Below, piece after piece: positions 25,119-33,080 of a DNA stretch of 64,000 nt. The stretch comes from DASSUW01 sp963789005. GTDB taxonomy: Bacteria > Actinomycetota > Thermoleophilia > Solirubrobacterales > Solirubrobacteraceae. A model generated the notes under the pieces. The model was not told where the DNA came from, made no database searches, and saw only the letters and a program-made list of their open reading frames with translations. The stretch lies in contig CAWBIZ010000002.1 of NCBI GenBank assembly GCA_963789005.1, positions 62,001 through 126,000 on the forward strand, written 5' to 3'. The translations under genes and the position numbers were made by a program. Within the stretch, counting starts at the first letter, position 1. Every line of letters starts with the position of its first letter.

Positions 25119-26336
25119 ATGGCTGACAACAGGGGCGTCGCCTACATGGGGCGCGGCACGGTCGAGGTCCAGAACATCGACTTCCCGACGTTCGAGCTCC
25201 AGGACGGGCCGGGCGTCAACCCCGCCAACGTGGGGCGCGAGTTGCCTCACGCGGCGATCCTGAAGGTGGTCTCCACCAACATCTGCGGCTCAGACCAGCA
25301 CATGGTCCGCGGCCGCACCACGGCGCCGGAGGGCCTGATCCTCGGCCACGAGATCACCGGCGAGGTGATCGAGACGGGTCCGGGCGTCGAGTTCATCAAG
25401 GAGGGTGACCTGGTCTCCGTGCCGTTCAACATCGCGTGTGGGCGGTGCCGGAACTGCAAGGAAGGCCACACCGGTGTCTGCGAGCACGTCAACCCCGACC
25501 GGCCGGGGTCGGCGTACGGCTACGTCGACATGGGCGGTTGGGTCGGCGGCCAGTCCGAGTACGTCCTCGTGCCCTACGCGGACTGGAACCTCCTGAAGTT
25601 CCCCGACAAGGATCTGGCGATGGAGAAGATCCTCGACCTGACGATGCTGTCGGACATCTTCCCGACCGGGTTCCACGGCGCGTACACGGCGGGCGTGAAG
25701 TCCGGCTCGACGGTGTACGTCGCGGGCGCGGGTCCCGTCGGCCTCGCCGCCGCGTACTCGGCGTTGCTGCTGGGGGCTGCGGTGGTCTTCGTCGGCGACC
25801 TCATCCCCGAGCGGCTGGAGCAGGCGAAGAGCTTCGGGTGTGAGCCGATCGACGTCTCCAAGGGCGACCCGAAGGATCAGATCCAGGAGATCCTCGGCGA
25901 GCCCGAGGTCGACGCCGCGGTCGACGCCGTTGGCTTCGAGGCTCGCGGCCACGGGTCGGATGCCGATCACGAGGCGCCTGCGACGGTGCTGAACTCGATC
26001 ATGGACATCACTCGCGCCGCCGGCAGCCTCGGCATCCCGGGGCTCTACGTGACCGGTGACCCCGGTGCGGTGGACGACGCCGCCAAGCAGGGCTCGCTGT
26101 CGATCCAGATCGGCCTGGGCTGGTCGAAGTCGCACGCGTTCACGACCGGCCAGTGCCCGGTGATGCGCTACCACCGCGGGCTGATGCAGATGATCCTGCA
26201 CGACCGCGCGCACATCGCCGATGCGGTCAACGCGACGGTGATCACGCTCGATGAGGCGCCGCAGGGCTACAAGGACTTCGACTCCGGCGTGGCCAAGAAG
26301 TTCGTCCTCAACCCGCATGGCCTGATCAAGGCCTGA
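25119..26336 (+). CDS. fdhA: Glutathione-independent formaldehyde dehydrogenase (zinc ADH family)
   Basis: A 405-residue zinc-dependent medium-chain dehydrogenase with a Shine-Dalgarno GGGAGG. The catalytic zinc Cys and following residues read STNICGSDQHMVRGRT, the structural zinc cysteines are in CGRCRNCKEGHTGVC, and the NAD loop is VAGAGPVGLAAAYSALL. The long insert (DMGGWVGGQSEYVLVPYADW) is typical of Pseudomonas-type FdhA (about 398 residues), which oxidises formaldehyde to formate with NAD and no thiol cofactor. Formaldehyde released by dimethylglycine or sarcosine oxidation in the island at 36-64 kb is a likely source of its substrate; that link is inference. Confidence 0.9.
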   Translation: MADNRGVAYMGRGTVEVQNIDFPTFELQDGPGVNPANVGRELPHAAILKVVSTNICGSDQHMVRGRTTAPEGLILGHEITGEVIETGPGVEFIKEGDLVSVPFNIACGRCRNCKEGHTGVCEHVNPDRPGSAYGYVDMGGWVGGQSEYVLVPYADWNLLKFPDKDLAMEKILDLTMLSDIFPTGFHGAYTAGVKSGSTVYVAGAGPVGLAAAYSALLLGAAVVFVGDLIPERLEQAKSFGCEPIDVSKGDPKDQIQEILGEPEVDAAVDAVGFEARGHGSDADHEAPATVLNSIMDITRAAGSLGIPGLYVTGDPGAVDDAAKQGSLSIQIGLGWSKSHAFTTGQCPVMRYHRGLMQMILHDRAHIADAVNATVITLDEAPQGYKDFDSGVAKKFVLNPHGLIKA

Positions 26337-26344
26337 TTGGCGGA

Positions 26345-26377
26345 CCGGAGCACGCGCCGCACCGGCGCGTGCTCCGG
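26345..26377 (+). terminator. 15-bp hairpin terminator after fdhA
   Basis: CCGGAGCACGCGCCG and CGGCGCGTGCTCCGG form a perfect 15-bp stem with a 3-nt loop, 8 nt after the stop. It insulates fdhA from hipBA. Confidence 0.8.
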
Positions 26378-26399
26378 CTCGGATCATCTCGACTGCCCA

Positions 26400-26453
26400 C
26401 TATCAGAAGAATATTTCCGATAGACGCACTTAGAAGCGTTATAATTCCGATGC
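26400..26453 (+). promoter_or_regulatory. hipBA promoter with candidate HipB operator
   Basis: CTATCAGAA-N6-TTCCGATAG (26400-26423) is an imperfect palindrome with 8 of 9 arm pairs matched. The half-site TTCCGAT recurs at 26445, 30 bp (three turns) downstream of its first copy at 26415. A perfect TATAAT box (26440-26445) ends 8 nt before the hipB GTG. The stretch is AT-rich compared with everything around it. Confidence 0.6.
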
Positions 26454-26795
26454 GTGGCACATCGCAACCCGCGTCCCTATTCGCCTCACGCCGCCGAAGC
26501 GGCCCGCCTGCTGGGCGCTGAGATCCGCCTCGCGCGGCGACGGCGACGGTGGTCACAGGATGAGCTTGCGGCCCGGACCGGTGTCACGGCACGCACGATC
26601 TACAAGGTCGAGCACGGCGATCTGAGCGTCGGCCTCGGCGCCGCCTTCGAGGCTGCGGCGCTGCTCGGCGTGCCGCTCTTCCACTCCGACCGGTCGCGGC
26701 TGAGCGCCGACCTCGACCGCGCCGAGGCGCGAAGCGCGCTCCTGCCGCGTCCCAGCCGCGCACCCTCGAACGACGAGGTGATGGATGACTTCTGA
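26454..26795 (+). CDS. hipB: HipB-like antitoxin, XRE-family HTH
   Basis: A 113-residue protein starting at GTG. The HTH (AEIRLARRRRRWSQDELAAR, then TGVTARTIYKVEHGD) is of the Cro/C1 type, followed by a C-terminal tail. It would bind the palindrome upstream and the HipA toxin. The end overlaps hipA by 11 nt, the usual translational coupling in toxin-antitoxin pairs. There is no Shine-Dalgarno; the transcript should be leaderless. Confidence 0.85.
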   Translation: MAHRNPRPYSPHAAEAARLLGAEIRLARRRRRWSQDELAARTGVTARTIYKVEHGDLSVGLGAAFEAAALLGVPLFHSDRSRLSADLDRAEARSALLPRPSRAPSNDEVMDDF

Positions 26796-28044
26796 GCCCA
26801 CCGAGGCTTACGTGTGGGTCTGGCCGCCGGGCGCGGAGGAGCCCGTCGTCGCGGGTCGAATCGAGCTCGCCGACGGGATCGTGCGCTTCAACTACGGACG
26901 CAGCTATCTCGCGCGTGCCGGGGCGATTCCCCTCTACCTGCCCGAGCTGCCGCTTCGCCCCGGGGCGATCGAGCCGCTCGGCGGGCTCACGATCGCCGGC
27001 TGCATCAACGACGCAGGCCCCCACGCCTGGGGCCAGCGGGTCGTTATGCAGCACCTGCTCGGCGCGGGTGCACGTGACGGCGACCCAGCCGTCTTCGGGC
27101 CGCTGACCTACCTCCTCCACTCGGGCTCGGACCGCATCGGTGCGCTCGACTTTCAGGAGCGTGCGGACGTCTACGTCAGCCGCGACGAGGCGACCGCGCC
27201 GCTCGAGGACCTCATGGAAGCCGCCGACCGCGTCGCCGAAGGCCAGCCGCTGCCGCCCGCGCTCGATCTCGCGCTTGTACACGGCACCTCGATCGGCGGG
27301 GCGCGCCCAAAGGTGCTCATGCGTCGGGACGGCGGCGACGTGATCGCGAAGTTCTCTTCCAGCACTGACACCTACGCGGTCGTGAAAGGCGAGTTCGCGG
27401 CAATGGACCTCGCGCGCCGCGCCGGTCTCGACGTCGCGGGCGTCGATCTCGCGAGCGTGATGGGTCGTGATGTCCTGCTCGTGGAGCGCTTCGACCGAGT
27501 GCCGGGAACACGCCAGCGGCGCGCGGCCGTCTCAGCGCTCACGATGCTCCAGCTCGACGAGTTGATGGGCCGTTATGCGAGCTATGCCGACTTGGCGCAG
27601 ATCATCCGCGAGCGGTTCACCGACGCGCGCACGACGCTGCGCGAGCTGTTCGCCCGCATCACCTACAACATCCTCACGGGCAACAGCGACGATCATGCCC
27701 GCAACCACGCCGCGTTCTGGGATGGAGAGTGGCTCACGCTCACGCCCGCGTACGACATCTGCCCGCAGCTCCGAGGCGGCGGCGAGACGAGCCAGGCGAT
27801 GATCATCGGCGCTGACGGGTTCCGTCTCAGCCACCTCGCAGGCTGCGTCGAGCGCGCGTCGACCTACATGCTCACCGACGGGGAAGCGCGCGACTTGATC
27901 GACCACCAAGTCGAGGTGATCGAGCGCGAGTGGAGGGATGCGAGCGAGCGCGCCCGGATGACCGAGGTCGAGCGTTCGTTCTTCTGGGGGCGTCAGTTCT
28001 TGAACCCGTACGCCTTCGAGGGCTACTCGCCCGCACCGGTCTAA
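26785..28044 (+). CDS. hipA: HipA-type serine/threonine kinase toxin
   Basis: A 419-residue protein (E. coli HipA is 440). The N-terminal subdomain contains LTIAGCINDAGPHAWGQR. The ATP-binding core has HGTSIGGARPKVLMRRDG and the lysine-bearing strand DVIAKFSS. The catalytic loop is NILTGNSDDHARNHA and the metal-binding motif is TPAYDICP. HipA kinases phosphorylate targets such as glutamyl-tRNA synthetase and cause dormancy. The catalytic residues look intact. The module has slightly lower GC in third positions than its neighbours, consistent with transfer. Confidence 0.85.
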   Translation: MTSEPTEAYVWVWPPGAEEPVVAGRIELADGIVRFNYGRSYLARAGAIPLYLPELPLRPGAIEPLGGLTIAGCINDAGPHAWGQRVVMQHLLGAGARDGDPAVFGPLTYLLHSGSDRIGALDFQERADVYVSRDEATAPLEDLMEAADRVAEGQPLPPALDLALVHGTSIGGARPKVLMRRDGGDVIAKFSSSTDTYAVVKGEFAAMDLARRAGLDVAGVDLASVMGRDVLLVERFDRVPGTRQRRAAVSALTMLQLDELMGRYASYADLAQIIRERFTDARTTLRELFARITYNILTGNSDDHARNHAAFWDGEWLTLTPAYDICPQLRGGGETSQAMIIGADGFRLSHLAGCVERASTYMLTDGEARDLIDHQVEVIEREWRDASERARMTEVERSFFWGRQFLNPYAFEGYSPAPV

Positions 28045-28056
28045 CTCGACGCGGCC

Positions 28057-28075
28057 GACCTCAGACCTAGAGGTC
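28057..28075. terminator. Small hairpin between convergent hipA and MOSC genes
   Basis: GACCTC-AGACCTA-GAGGTC can fold, and CTCGAC/GTCGAG lies just outside it. It could end both convergent transcripts but is short. Confidence 0.3.
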
Positions 28076-29734
28076 GAGCGTGATGTCGCCGGACGGGCGG
28101 GCGCAGCAGAGCAGGATCTGGCTCGGGGGTGGGGGGTCGAAGGGCTCGGGGTCGTAGGCGATCGTTCCGTCGACGAGGCCGGTCTCGCATCGGTGGCAGA
28201 CCCCGCTGCGGCAGGACCAGTCGACGGGGACGTCGCAGGCCTCGGCGAGCTGGAGCAGTGTTCCGGTTGCCGGCGGCCAGCGGATCGTGAGGCCGGAGCG
28301 GGCGAAGGTGATCGCCGGGCCCGTCCCCGGCTCGTCCGGGGGCGGGTGTGGTGGCCGGCCGTTGGATGCGGCGCCGAACGCCTCGGTGTGGATGGCATCG
28401 GGCGGGAATCCGAGCGCTTCGAGTCGGTCCCGCATCGCCGCCATGAACGGGCCCGGCCCGCAGAGGAACGCCTCGCCGCCGGGATCGAGTGGGAGCGCTG
28501 CGAGGTCGGCCGTGGTCAGCCGACCGTCTGCGCCGGTGTAGCGCACGTGCGTGCTGGCCCGGGGGAGCCGGCGCACCAGCTCCTCGGCCTCGAGCCGGTG
28601 CGCGTGCTCGGCGCCGGAGCGCGCCACGTGGATCCAGGTCACCAGGCGCCGGCTCTCCGTGCGTGCGAGCTCGTCGAGCATCGCCAGCGCCGGGGTGACG
28701 CCGATGCCGGCGCTGATCAGCGCGACTGGGCGGTCGCCTGCGTCGAGGACGAAGGTCCCCCGTGGCGCGGCGACGTCGACGAGGTCACCGACGTCCAGCG
28801 CGTGGAGCCGACCGCTCGCCCGCCCGTCGCGCTTGACGCTGATGCGCAGGCGGCGACCGTCGGCGGCGGCCGAGAGCGAGTAGCTGCGCGCGAGCGCGGC
28901 TCCGTCACCGTCGGTGACGCGCACGCTCACGAACTGGCCCGCGACGTGTGCCGGGACCGGCCCGCCGTCCGCGGCGACGAGGTGGAGCGCGCGCACCTTG
29001 CGCGTCTCGGCGACGGCGTCGTCGACCACGAACGGCCGGTAGCCCATCCACGCCGGCGCCGCGGCCGGTGCCGTCAGCCCCGCGTTGCCGCCGCCCTCGT
29101 GATCGAGCAGCGCGCGGAAGGAGGCCACCCAGCCCGCGGGGAGCGCGTCGATCGCGAGCGCCCGGCGCAGGTCGGCGGGATCGTGGTCGGTCGAGTACAG
29201 GAGGTCCGACGTCCGGCGGACGGTCAACCCGCGCGGGTCGCGAGAGACCGTGCGGATCTCGTCTCCCGCCTCGACCTCGCCCTCGCGCAGCACGCGCAGG
29301 TAGAAGCCGGGCCGGCCGTGGCCGGTGAGCAGGCCGGGCATGCGCGGCTCGTCGAGCCGCACGCCCACCTTGAAGCACGTCACACGGGGCTGGGTGACCT
29401 CGAACCGCGCGCTGCCGATCGCGAGGCGGTCCCCGATGCACACCTCGTCGTCGGCCAGTCCGTCGACCGTGAAGTTCTCGCCGAACAGCCCCGGCTCGTC
29501 CAGCGCCCGCCCCCAGTGGCGGTAGCTCTCCCGCTGATAGACGAACACCGCGCGATGCTCGCCGCCGTGGCCGACGAGGTCCGCCTGGGCGTCGCCGTCG
29601 ACGTTCAGGCGCCCGACCCGCACCCGACCCGCGACGGGCGCCTTCCAGATCGCCGTCCGGATCGTCCGGTCGCGCCAGCGCACCTCGCGGGGCTGCCCGA
29701 CGTTGACGGAGATCAGCCTGCCGCACACGGTCAT
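28067..29734 (-). CDS. MOSC domain - ferredoxin reductase - [2Fe-2S] fusion protein
   Basis: A protein of about 555 residues with three modules. Residues 1-215 form a YiiM-like MOSC domain (VGHGGEHRAVFVYQRESY, LFGENFTVDGL, and the Cys in TQPRVTCFKVGVRL). Residues 230-450 form an FAD/NAD(P) reductase (RSYSLSAAADG, VALISAGIGVTPALAML, FLCGPGPFMAAM). A plant-type ferredoxin ends the protein (CRSGVCHRCE...LLCCARP). Such proteins pass electrons to a molybdenum-cofactor-type active site, as in mARC or YiiM/YcbX detoxification of N-hydroxylated bases. GTG 29737 is an alternative start. Confidence 0.85.
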   Translation of the reverse strand: MTVCGRLISVNVGQPREVRWRDRTIRTAIWKAPVAGRVRVGRLNVDGDAQADLVGHGGEHRAVFVYQRESYRHWGRALDEPGLFGENFTVDGLADDEVCIGDRLAIGSARFEVTQPRVTCFKVGVRLDEPRMPGLLTGHGRPGFYLRVLREGEVEAGDEIRTVSRDPRGLTVRRTSDLLYSTDHDPADLRRALAIDALPAGWVASFRALLDHEGGGNAGLTAPAAAPAWMGYRPFVVDDAVAETRKVRALHLVAADGGPVPAHVAGQFVSVRVTDGDGAALARSYSLSAAADGRRLRISVKRDGRASGRLHALDVGDLVDVAAPRGTFVLDAGDRPVALISAGIGVTPALAMLDELARTESRRLVTWIHVARSGAEHAHRLEAEELVRRLPRASTHVRYTGADGRLTTADLAALPLDPGGEAFLCGPGPFMAAMRDRLEALGFPPDAIHTEAFGAASNGRPPHPPPDEPGTGPAITFARSGLTIRWPPATGTLLQLAEACDVPVDWSCRSGVCHRCETGLVDGTIAYDPEPFDPPPPSQILLCCARPSGDITLDL

Positions 29735-29787
29735 CACGACCCGGTCTCGGCGAGCCCACGTTTGTTACGGCTAGCCTCGTTGGCCGC

Positions 29788-30855
29788 ATGGAGTTCCGCC
29801 ACGTCGACGCCGAGCGGACGATCGTGTTCGGCCCCGGCGCGCTCGAGGCCGCGGACGACCTGCTCGGCAGCGGCTACACGCTGCTGACGACCGCGCGGGC
29901 GCGAGCGCAGGCGCCGGAGCTCGCGGAGCGCGCGAGCGCGGTGATCGACGTGCCGGACGGCCTTGTGGAAGCGGTCGCTGCCGAGCTCCGCGGGGACGTC
30001 GATGGTCCCCGCCTGGTCGCGCTCGGCGGCGGCCGGGTGATCGACGTCGCGAAGGCGCTCGCGGCGGCGGACGGACCGCGCGAAGTGGTGGCGGTGCCGA
30101 CGTCGCTGTCCGCGGCGGAGATGACCGGCGTCCATCGCCACGCCACCGGCGTTCCCGCGGAGACGCCGCGCGTGCGGCCACGCGTGGTCGTCAACGATCC
30201 CGCGCTGAGCGCGTCGCAGCCGCCGCAGCAGCTCGCCGCGAGCACGGCGAACGCGCTCGGGCATGCGACCGTCGCGCTCCTCAGCGACCGCTCGACGCCG
30301 ATCGCGCGGGCGGTGGCGCGGGACGCGATCGCCTCTCTCGTCGGCGGCTGGACACACTCCGGGCCGACTGCCGCCGCCGCTGCGCTGCGCGGGCGCGACG
30401 AGCCCGATCGGCCTGCGCTCGCCCTCGGCGCGCTGCTCGCCGGCTGGGCGGTCGACCACAGCGGGCTCGGGCCACACCACGCGCTCGCCCAGACGGCGGT
30501 GCGCACCGCGGGGATCGCGCACGCGCACGCCAACGCCGCGGTCCTGCCGGCGACGATCGCCGCGGCGCGGCGGCGCCGCCCCGCCGAGCTCGAGCGGCTC
30601 GCCGCCGCCCTCGGCACGCCGCTGGAGGCGTTCGCCGAGACCCTGCGCGACCGCGCCGGTGCCGGCGGCCTCGGCGACCCGCGGCAGCTCGACCGTGCCG
30701 CCACCGACGGGCTCGGCGACCCGCAGCTGCTCGATCGCCTCGTGGAGGCCGCCGCCCAACGCGCCGAGCTCGGCCGGATCTCGCCGCCTCCCGACCGCGA
30801 CGAGATCCGGGCGATCTACGTCACGGCAGCGCGTCCAGCTGCGCCTGCGTCGTGA
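29788..30855 (+). CDS. Iron-containing alcohol dehydrogenase, maleylacetate-reductase-like
   Basis: A 355-residue group III (Fe) dehydrogenase. The start EFRHVDAERTIVFGPGAL and LVALGGGRVIDVAKALA give the NAD loop (GGGxxID). Metal ligands lie in STANALGHATVALL, GLGPHHALAQT and IAHAHANAAVLP. The short length and the H-rich GPHHALAQ motif fit maleylacetate reductases, which act at the end of (chloro)aromatic ring-cleavage pathways. No ring-cleavage genes are nearby, so the physiological substrate is uncertain. A TAGCCT box lies 10 nt before the ATG. The 3' end overlaps the convergent gene by 35 nt. Confidence 0.75.
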   Translation: MEFRHVDAERTIVFGPGALEAADDLLGSGYTLLTTARARAQAPELAERASAVIDVPDGLVEAVAAELRGDVDGPRLVALGGGRVIDVAKALAAADGPREVVAVPTSLSAAEMTGVHRHATGVPAETPRVRPRVVVNDPALSASQPPQQLAASTANALGHATVALLSDRSTPIARAVARDAIASLVGGWTHSGPTAAAAALRGRDEPDRPALALGALLAGWAVDHSGLGPHHALAQTAVRTAGIAHAHANAAVLPATIAAARRRRPAELERLAAALGTPLEAFAETLRDRAGAGGLGDPRQLDRAATDGLGDPQLLDRLVEAAAQRAELGRISPPPDRDEIRAIYVTAARPAAPAS

Positions 30856-31990
30856 TCACGCTGCCGGCGGGGATCGTCTTCCCGTTCGGGACGTCGATCG
30901 GGTCGTCCGCCGGGCCGACGACCAGCGCGCTGTCACCGATCGTGACGTCGTTGCCCACCACGGCCCGGAAGAGCACCGCGTCGTCGGCGATCGTGAGCCG
31001 GTCGCCGACCACGAGTGGCCCGTGGAAGACGATGTTGTCGTCCGTGTCGAGGTCGCGGCCGATGGTGATCGTCTCCCCGCGCAGGGCGTGGAACGTGACG
31101 CGGTCCTCGATCTCGGCGCTGTCGCCGATCACGATCGGCGCGCCCTCGTCGGCGCGGATCGAGGAGCGGCGGCCGACCTCGGCGCCCGCCCCGAGGCGGA
31201 CGTCGCCGACGATCCGCGCGAACGGCTCGCGCTGGAGCCCGGCGCCGATCGTGGGCCTGCGGCCGGAGTTGAAGCTCGTCCGCGGCGAGCGGCTGACGCC
31301 GATCACACTGCGGTAGCCGTTGCGCCGGTAGAGCCGCCGGTAGCCCTCGGCGAACTCACGGTTGACCTCGAGCACCTCGCGCTGGAAGTCCGCGTTCGCC
31401 TCCGGCTTCGTCGGCAGCGCGTTCGCCTGCGCCTGGGTCGTGATCCGCGCTCCCACCGGCACGAGCCGGTTGCGCGGAACGCGCACGTTCTGGACCACCG
31501 CGCCGTGCAGCACGAACGCGCCGTCGGCGATCACGGCGTTGCGGATCCGCGCGCGGAACCCGATGAACGCGAAGCGGCCGACGCGCGAGTTGCGGACCTC
31601 GGCCTGGTGGGCCAGGCTCGTGCGCGAGCCCATGGTCGTGGCCCGCCGCCGGGCGCAGCCACCGCGGACCCCGCGCTCGCCCGCCACCGACAGGACGAGC
31701 ACGTTGTCCTGCACGTTGGTGCGGTGCCCGATGCAGACGCGCCGGCCCCGGTCGGCCCGCAGGACCGTGTTGCCGGCCACGAACACCCCGCGCCCGGCGC
31801 GCACGTCGCCGAAGCGCTCGACGAGCGGGCTGATGAAGCTCTCGTTGACCAGCACCGGGTCGTCGTTGCTGACCCGCTCCAGCCCGCGCGTTCGGTTCTG
31901 AGCCGCGACCGTGCCGGCGGCGACCGTCGCCCCTGCCACCGCGAGCGCCGTAATAGTGCGCGCCTTTCGCCCTGCTGACATCGTCGGCAT
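30821..31990 (-). CDS. Secreted, duplicated gamma-carbonic-anhydrase-like (left-handed beta-helix) protein
   Basis: From ATG 31990, 6 nt after GGGGGGAG, the product is 389 residues. It has a signal peptide (ITALAVAGATVAAGTVAAQ) and two hexapeptide-repeat domains. Both halves end in near-identical text (GARITTQAQANALP and GSVITTQAQLDALP), showing a tandem duplication. Candidate zinc histidines appear in SLAHQAEV, FVLHGAVVQ, VTFHALRGE and NIVFHGPLVVG. Related proteins include Cam-type carbonic anhydrases outside the membrane. Activity is not certain because the exact three-His pattern is hard to place in each half. Confidence 0.7.
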   Translation of the reverse strand: MPTMSAGRKARTITALAVAGATVAAGTVAAQNRTRGLERVSNDDPVLVNESFISPLVERFGDVRAGRGVFVAGNTVLRADRGRRVCIGHRTNVQDNVLVLSVAGERGVRGGCARRRATTMGSRTSLAHQAEVRNSRVGRFAFIGFRARIRNAVIADGAFVLHGAVVQNVRVPRNRLVPVGARITTQAQANALPTKPEANADFQREVLEVNREFAEGYRRLYRRNGYRSVIGVSRSPRTSFNSGRRPTIGAGLQREPFARIVGDVRLGAGAEVGRRSSIRADEGAPIVIGDSAEIEDRVTFHALRGETITIGRDLDTDDNIVFHGPLVVGDRLTIADDAVLFRAVVGNDVTIGDSALVVGPADDPIDVPNGKTIPAGSVITTQAQLDALP

Positions 31991-32102
31991 CGACGACTCC
32001 CCCCTGCTTGTTTCCCGCCCTCCGTGCAGCGAGCTGACGGCCAAGACTAGAAACCGGCTCGCCGGTCTGCACGAAAGTGGCACGTAGCCACCCGCAGCGC
32101 CG

Positions 32103-33080
32103 TCAACGGACGGTGTAGGGCCCGGTGGAGATGGCGTGGTAGCCCTTGGCGCCGACAGCGCGCGCCAGCGGGCTGCGCGGGTCCTCGCCGGCTGCGACGA
32201 GCTCGAGCGCGCGCCCGAAGTCGTACTCCGGCTCCCAGCCGAGCTGCTCGCGCGCGCGGGTGTTCACGTACACGCGCTCGATCGCGTCGAACATCCGCCA
32301 GCCGCGTGGCGCGAAGACGTTCTCCAAGTCGGGGAACCGGCGCCGCACGACGGCAGGCGCGTCGACCGCCAGCTCGGCCAGGTCGTCGCGAGTGAACGGG
32401 GTGGTGGCAGTGACGATGTAGCGGCCGAACCCGAGCTCCGGCGCGCGCTCGAGCGCGCGCTGGTGCGCGGTCACGACGTCCGCCAGGTCGGCCCGGCGGT
32501 AGAGCAGCTCGTTGACCTTGAGGTTGGCGTCGTCGTACGCGGCGCGCACCTCGTCGCGGTCGTCGGGCTCGGGGAAGAAGCGCGAGGTGCGCAGGATCAG
32601 GCACGGCAGGCCGTGGTCGCGGTGCACGAGCTCGCACAGGTCCTCGGCCGCCGTCTTCGTCGCGCCGTAGACGTTGCGCGGGATCGGCACGACGTCCTCG
32701 GTGATCCAGGCGGCGGGCGCGCCCGGGGGAGGCGTGAGCGCGCGCCCGAAGGCGCTCGTCGTGCTCGTGAACACGAAGCGGCCGACGCCTGCGGCGACCG
32801 CCTCCTCGAGCAGCGTGAGCGTGCCGGTGACGTTGGTGTCCACGAACGCCTGCCGCGAGTGGGAGCCGACGTGGGGCTTGTGCAGCGTCGCGGCGTGCAG
32901 CACGGCGTCCACGCCCGCCATGCACGCGCGCACCGTCTCGCGGTCGGCCACCGAGCCGACGACGCTCGTCGACGGCGAGGGCAGGATGTCGAGGCCCACG
33001 GTCTCGTGGCCTTCCTCGCTCAGCACGCGCACGAGCGCGTCGCCCAGATGCCCCGCGCTTCCGGTGATGAGGATCCGCAT
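32103..33080 (-). CDS. NAD-dependent epimerase/dehydratase (extended SDR)
   Basis: A 325-residue extended SDR. The NAD loop is ILITGSAGHLGDALVRV, with VDAVLHAATLHKP next and the catalytic Tyr/Lys in VYGATKTAAEDL. Conserved RTSRFFPEPDD follows. The sequence resembles UDP-sugar epimerases, but the sugar is not predictable. Its ATG overlaps the TGA of the upstream PBP gene, so a role in cell-wall sugar metabolism is possible from context. Confidence 0.8.
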   Translation of the reverse strand: MRILITGSAGHLGDALVRVLSEEGHETVGLDILPSPSTSVVGSVADRETVRACMAGVDAVLHAATLHKPHVGSHSRQAFVDTNVTGTLTLLEEAVAAGVGRFVFTSTTSAFGRALTPPPGAPAAWITEDVVPIPRNVYGATKTAAEDLCELVHRDHGLPCLILRTSRFFPEPDDRDEVRAAYDDANLKVNELLYRRADLADVVTAHQRALERAPELGFGRYIVTATTPFTRDDLAELAVDAPAVVRRRFPDLENVFAPRGWRMFDAIERVYVNTRAREQLGWEPEYDFGRALELVAAGEDPRSPLARAVGAKGYHAISTGPYTVR

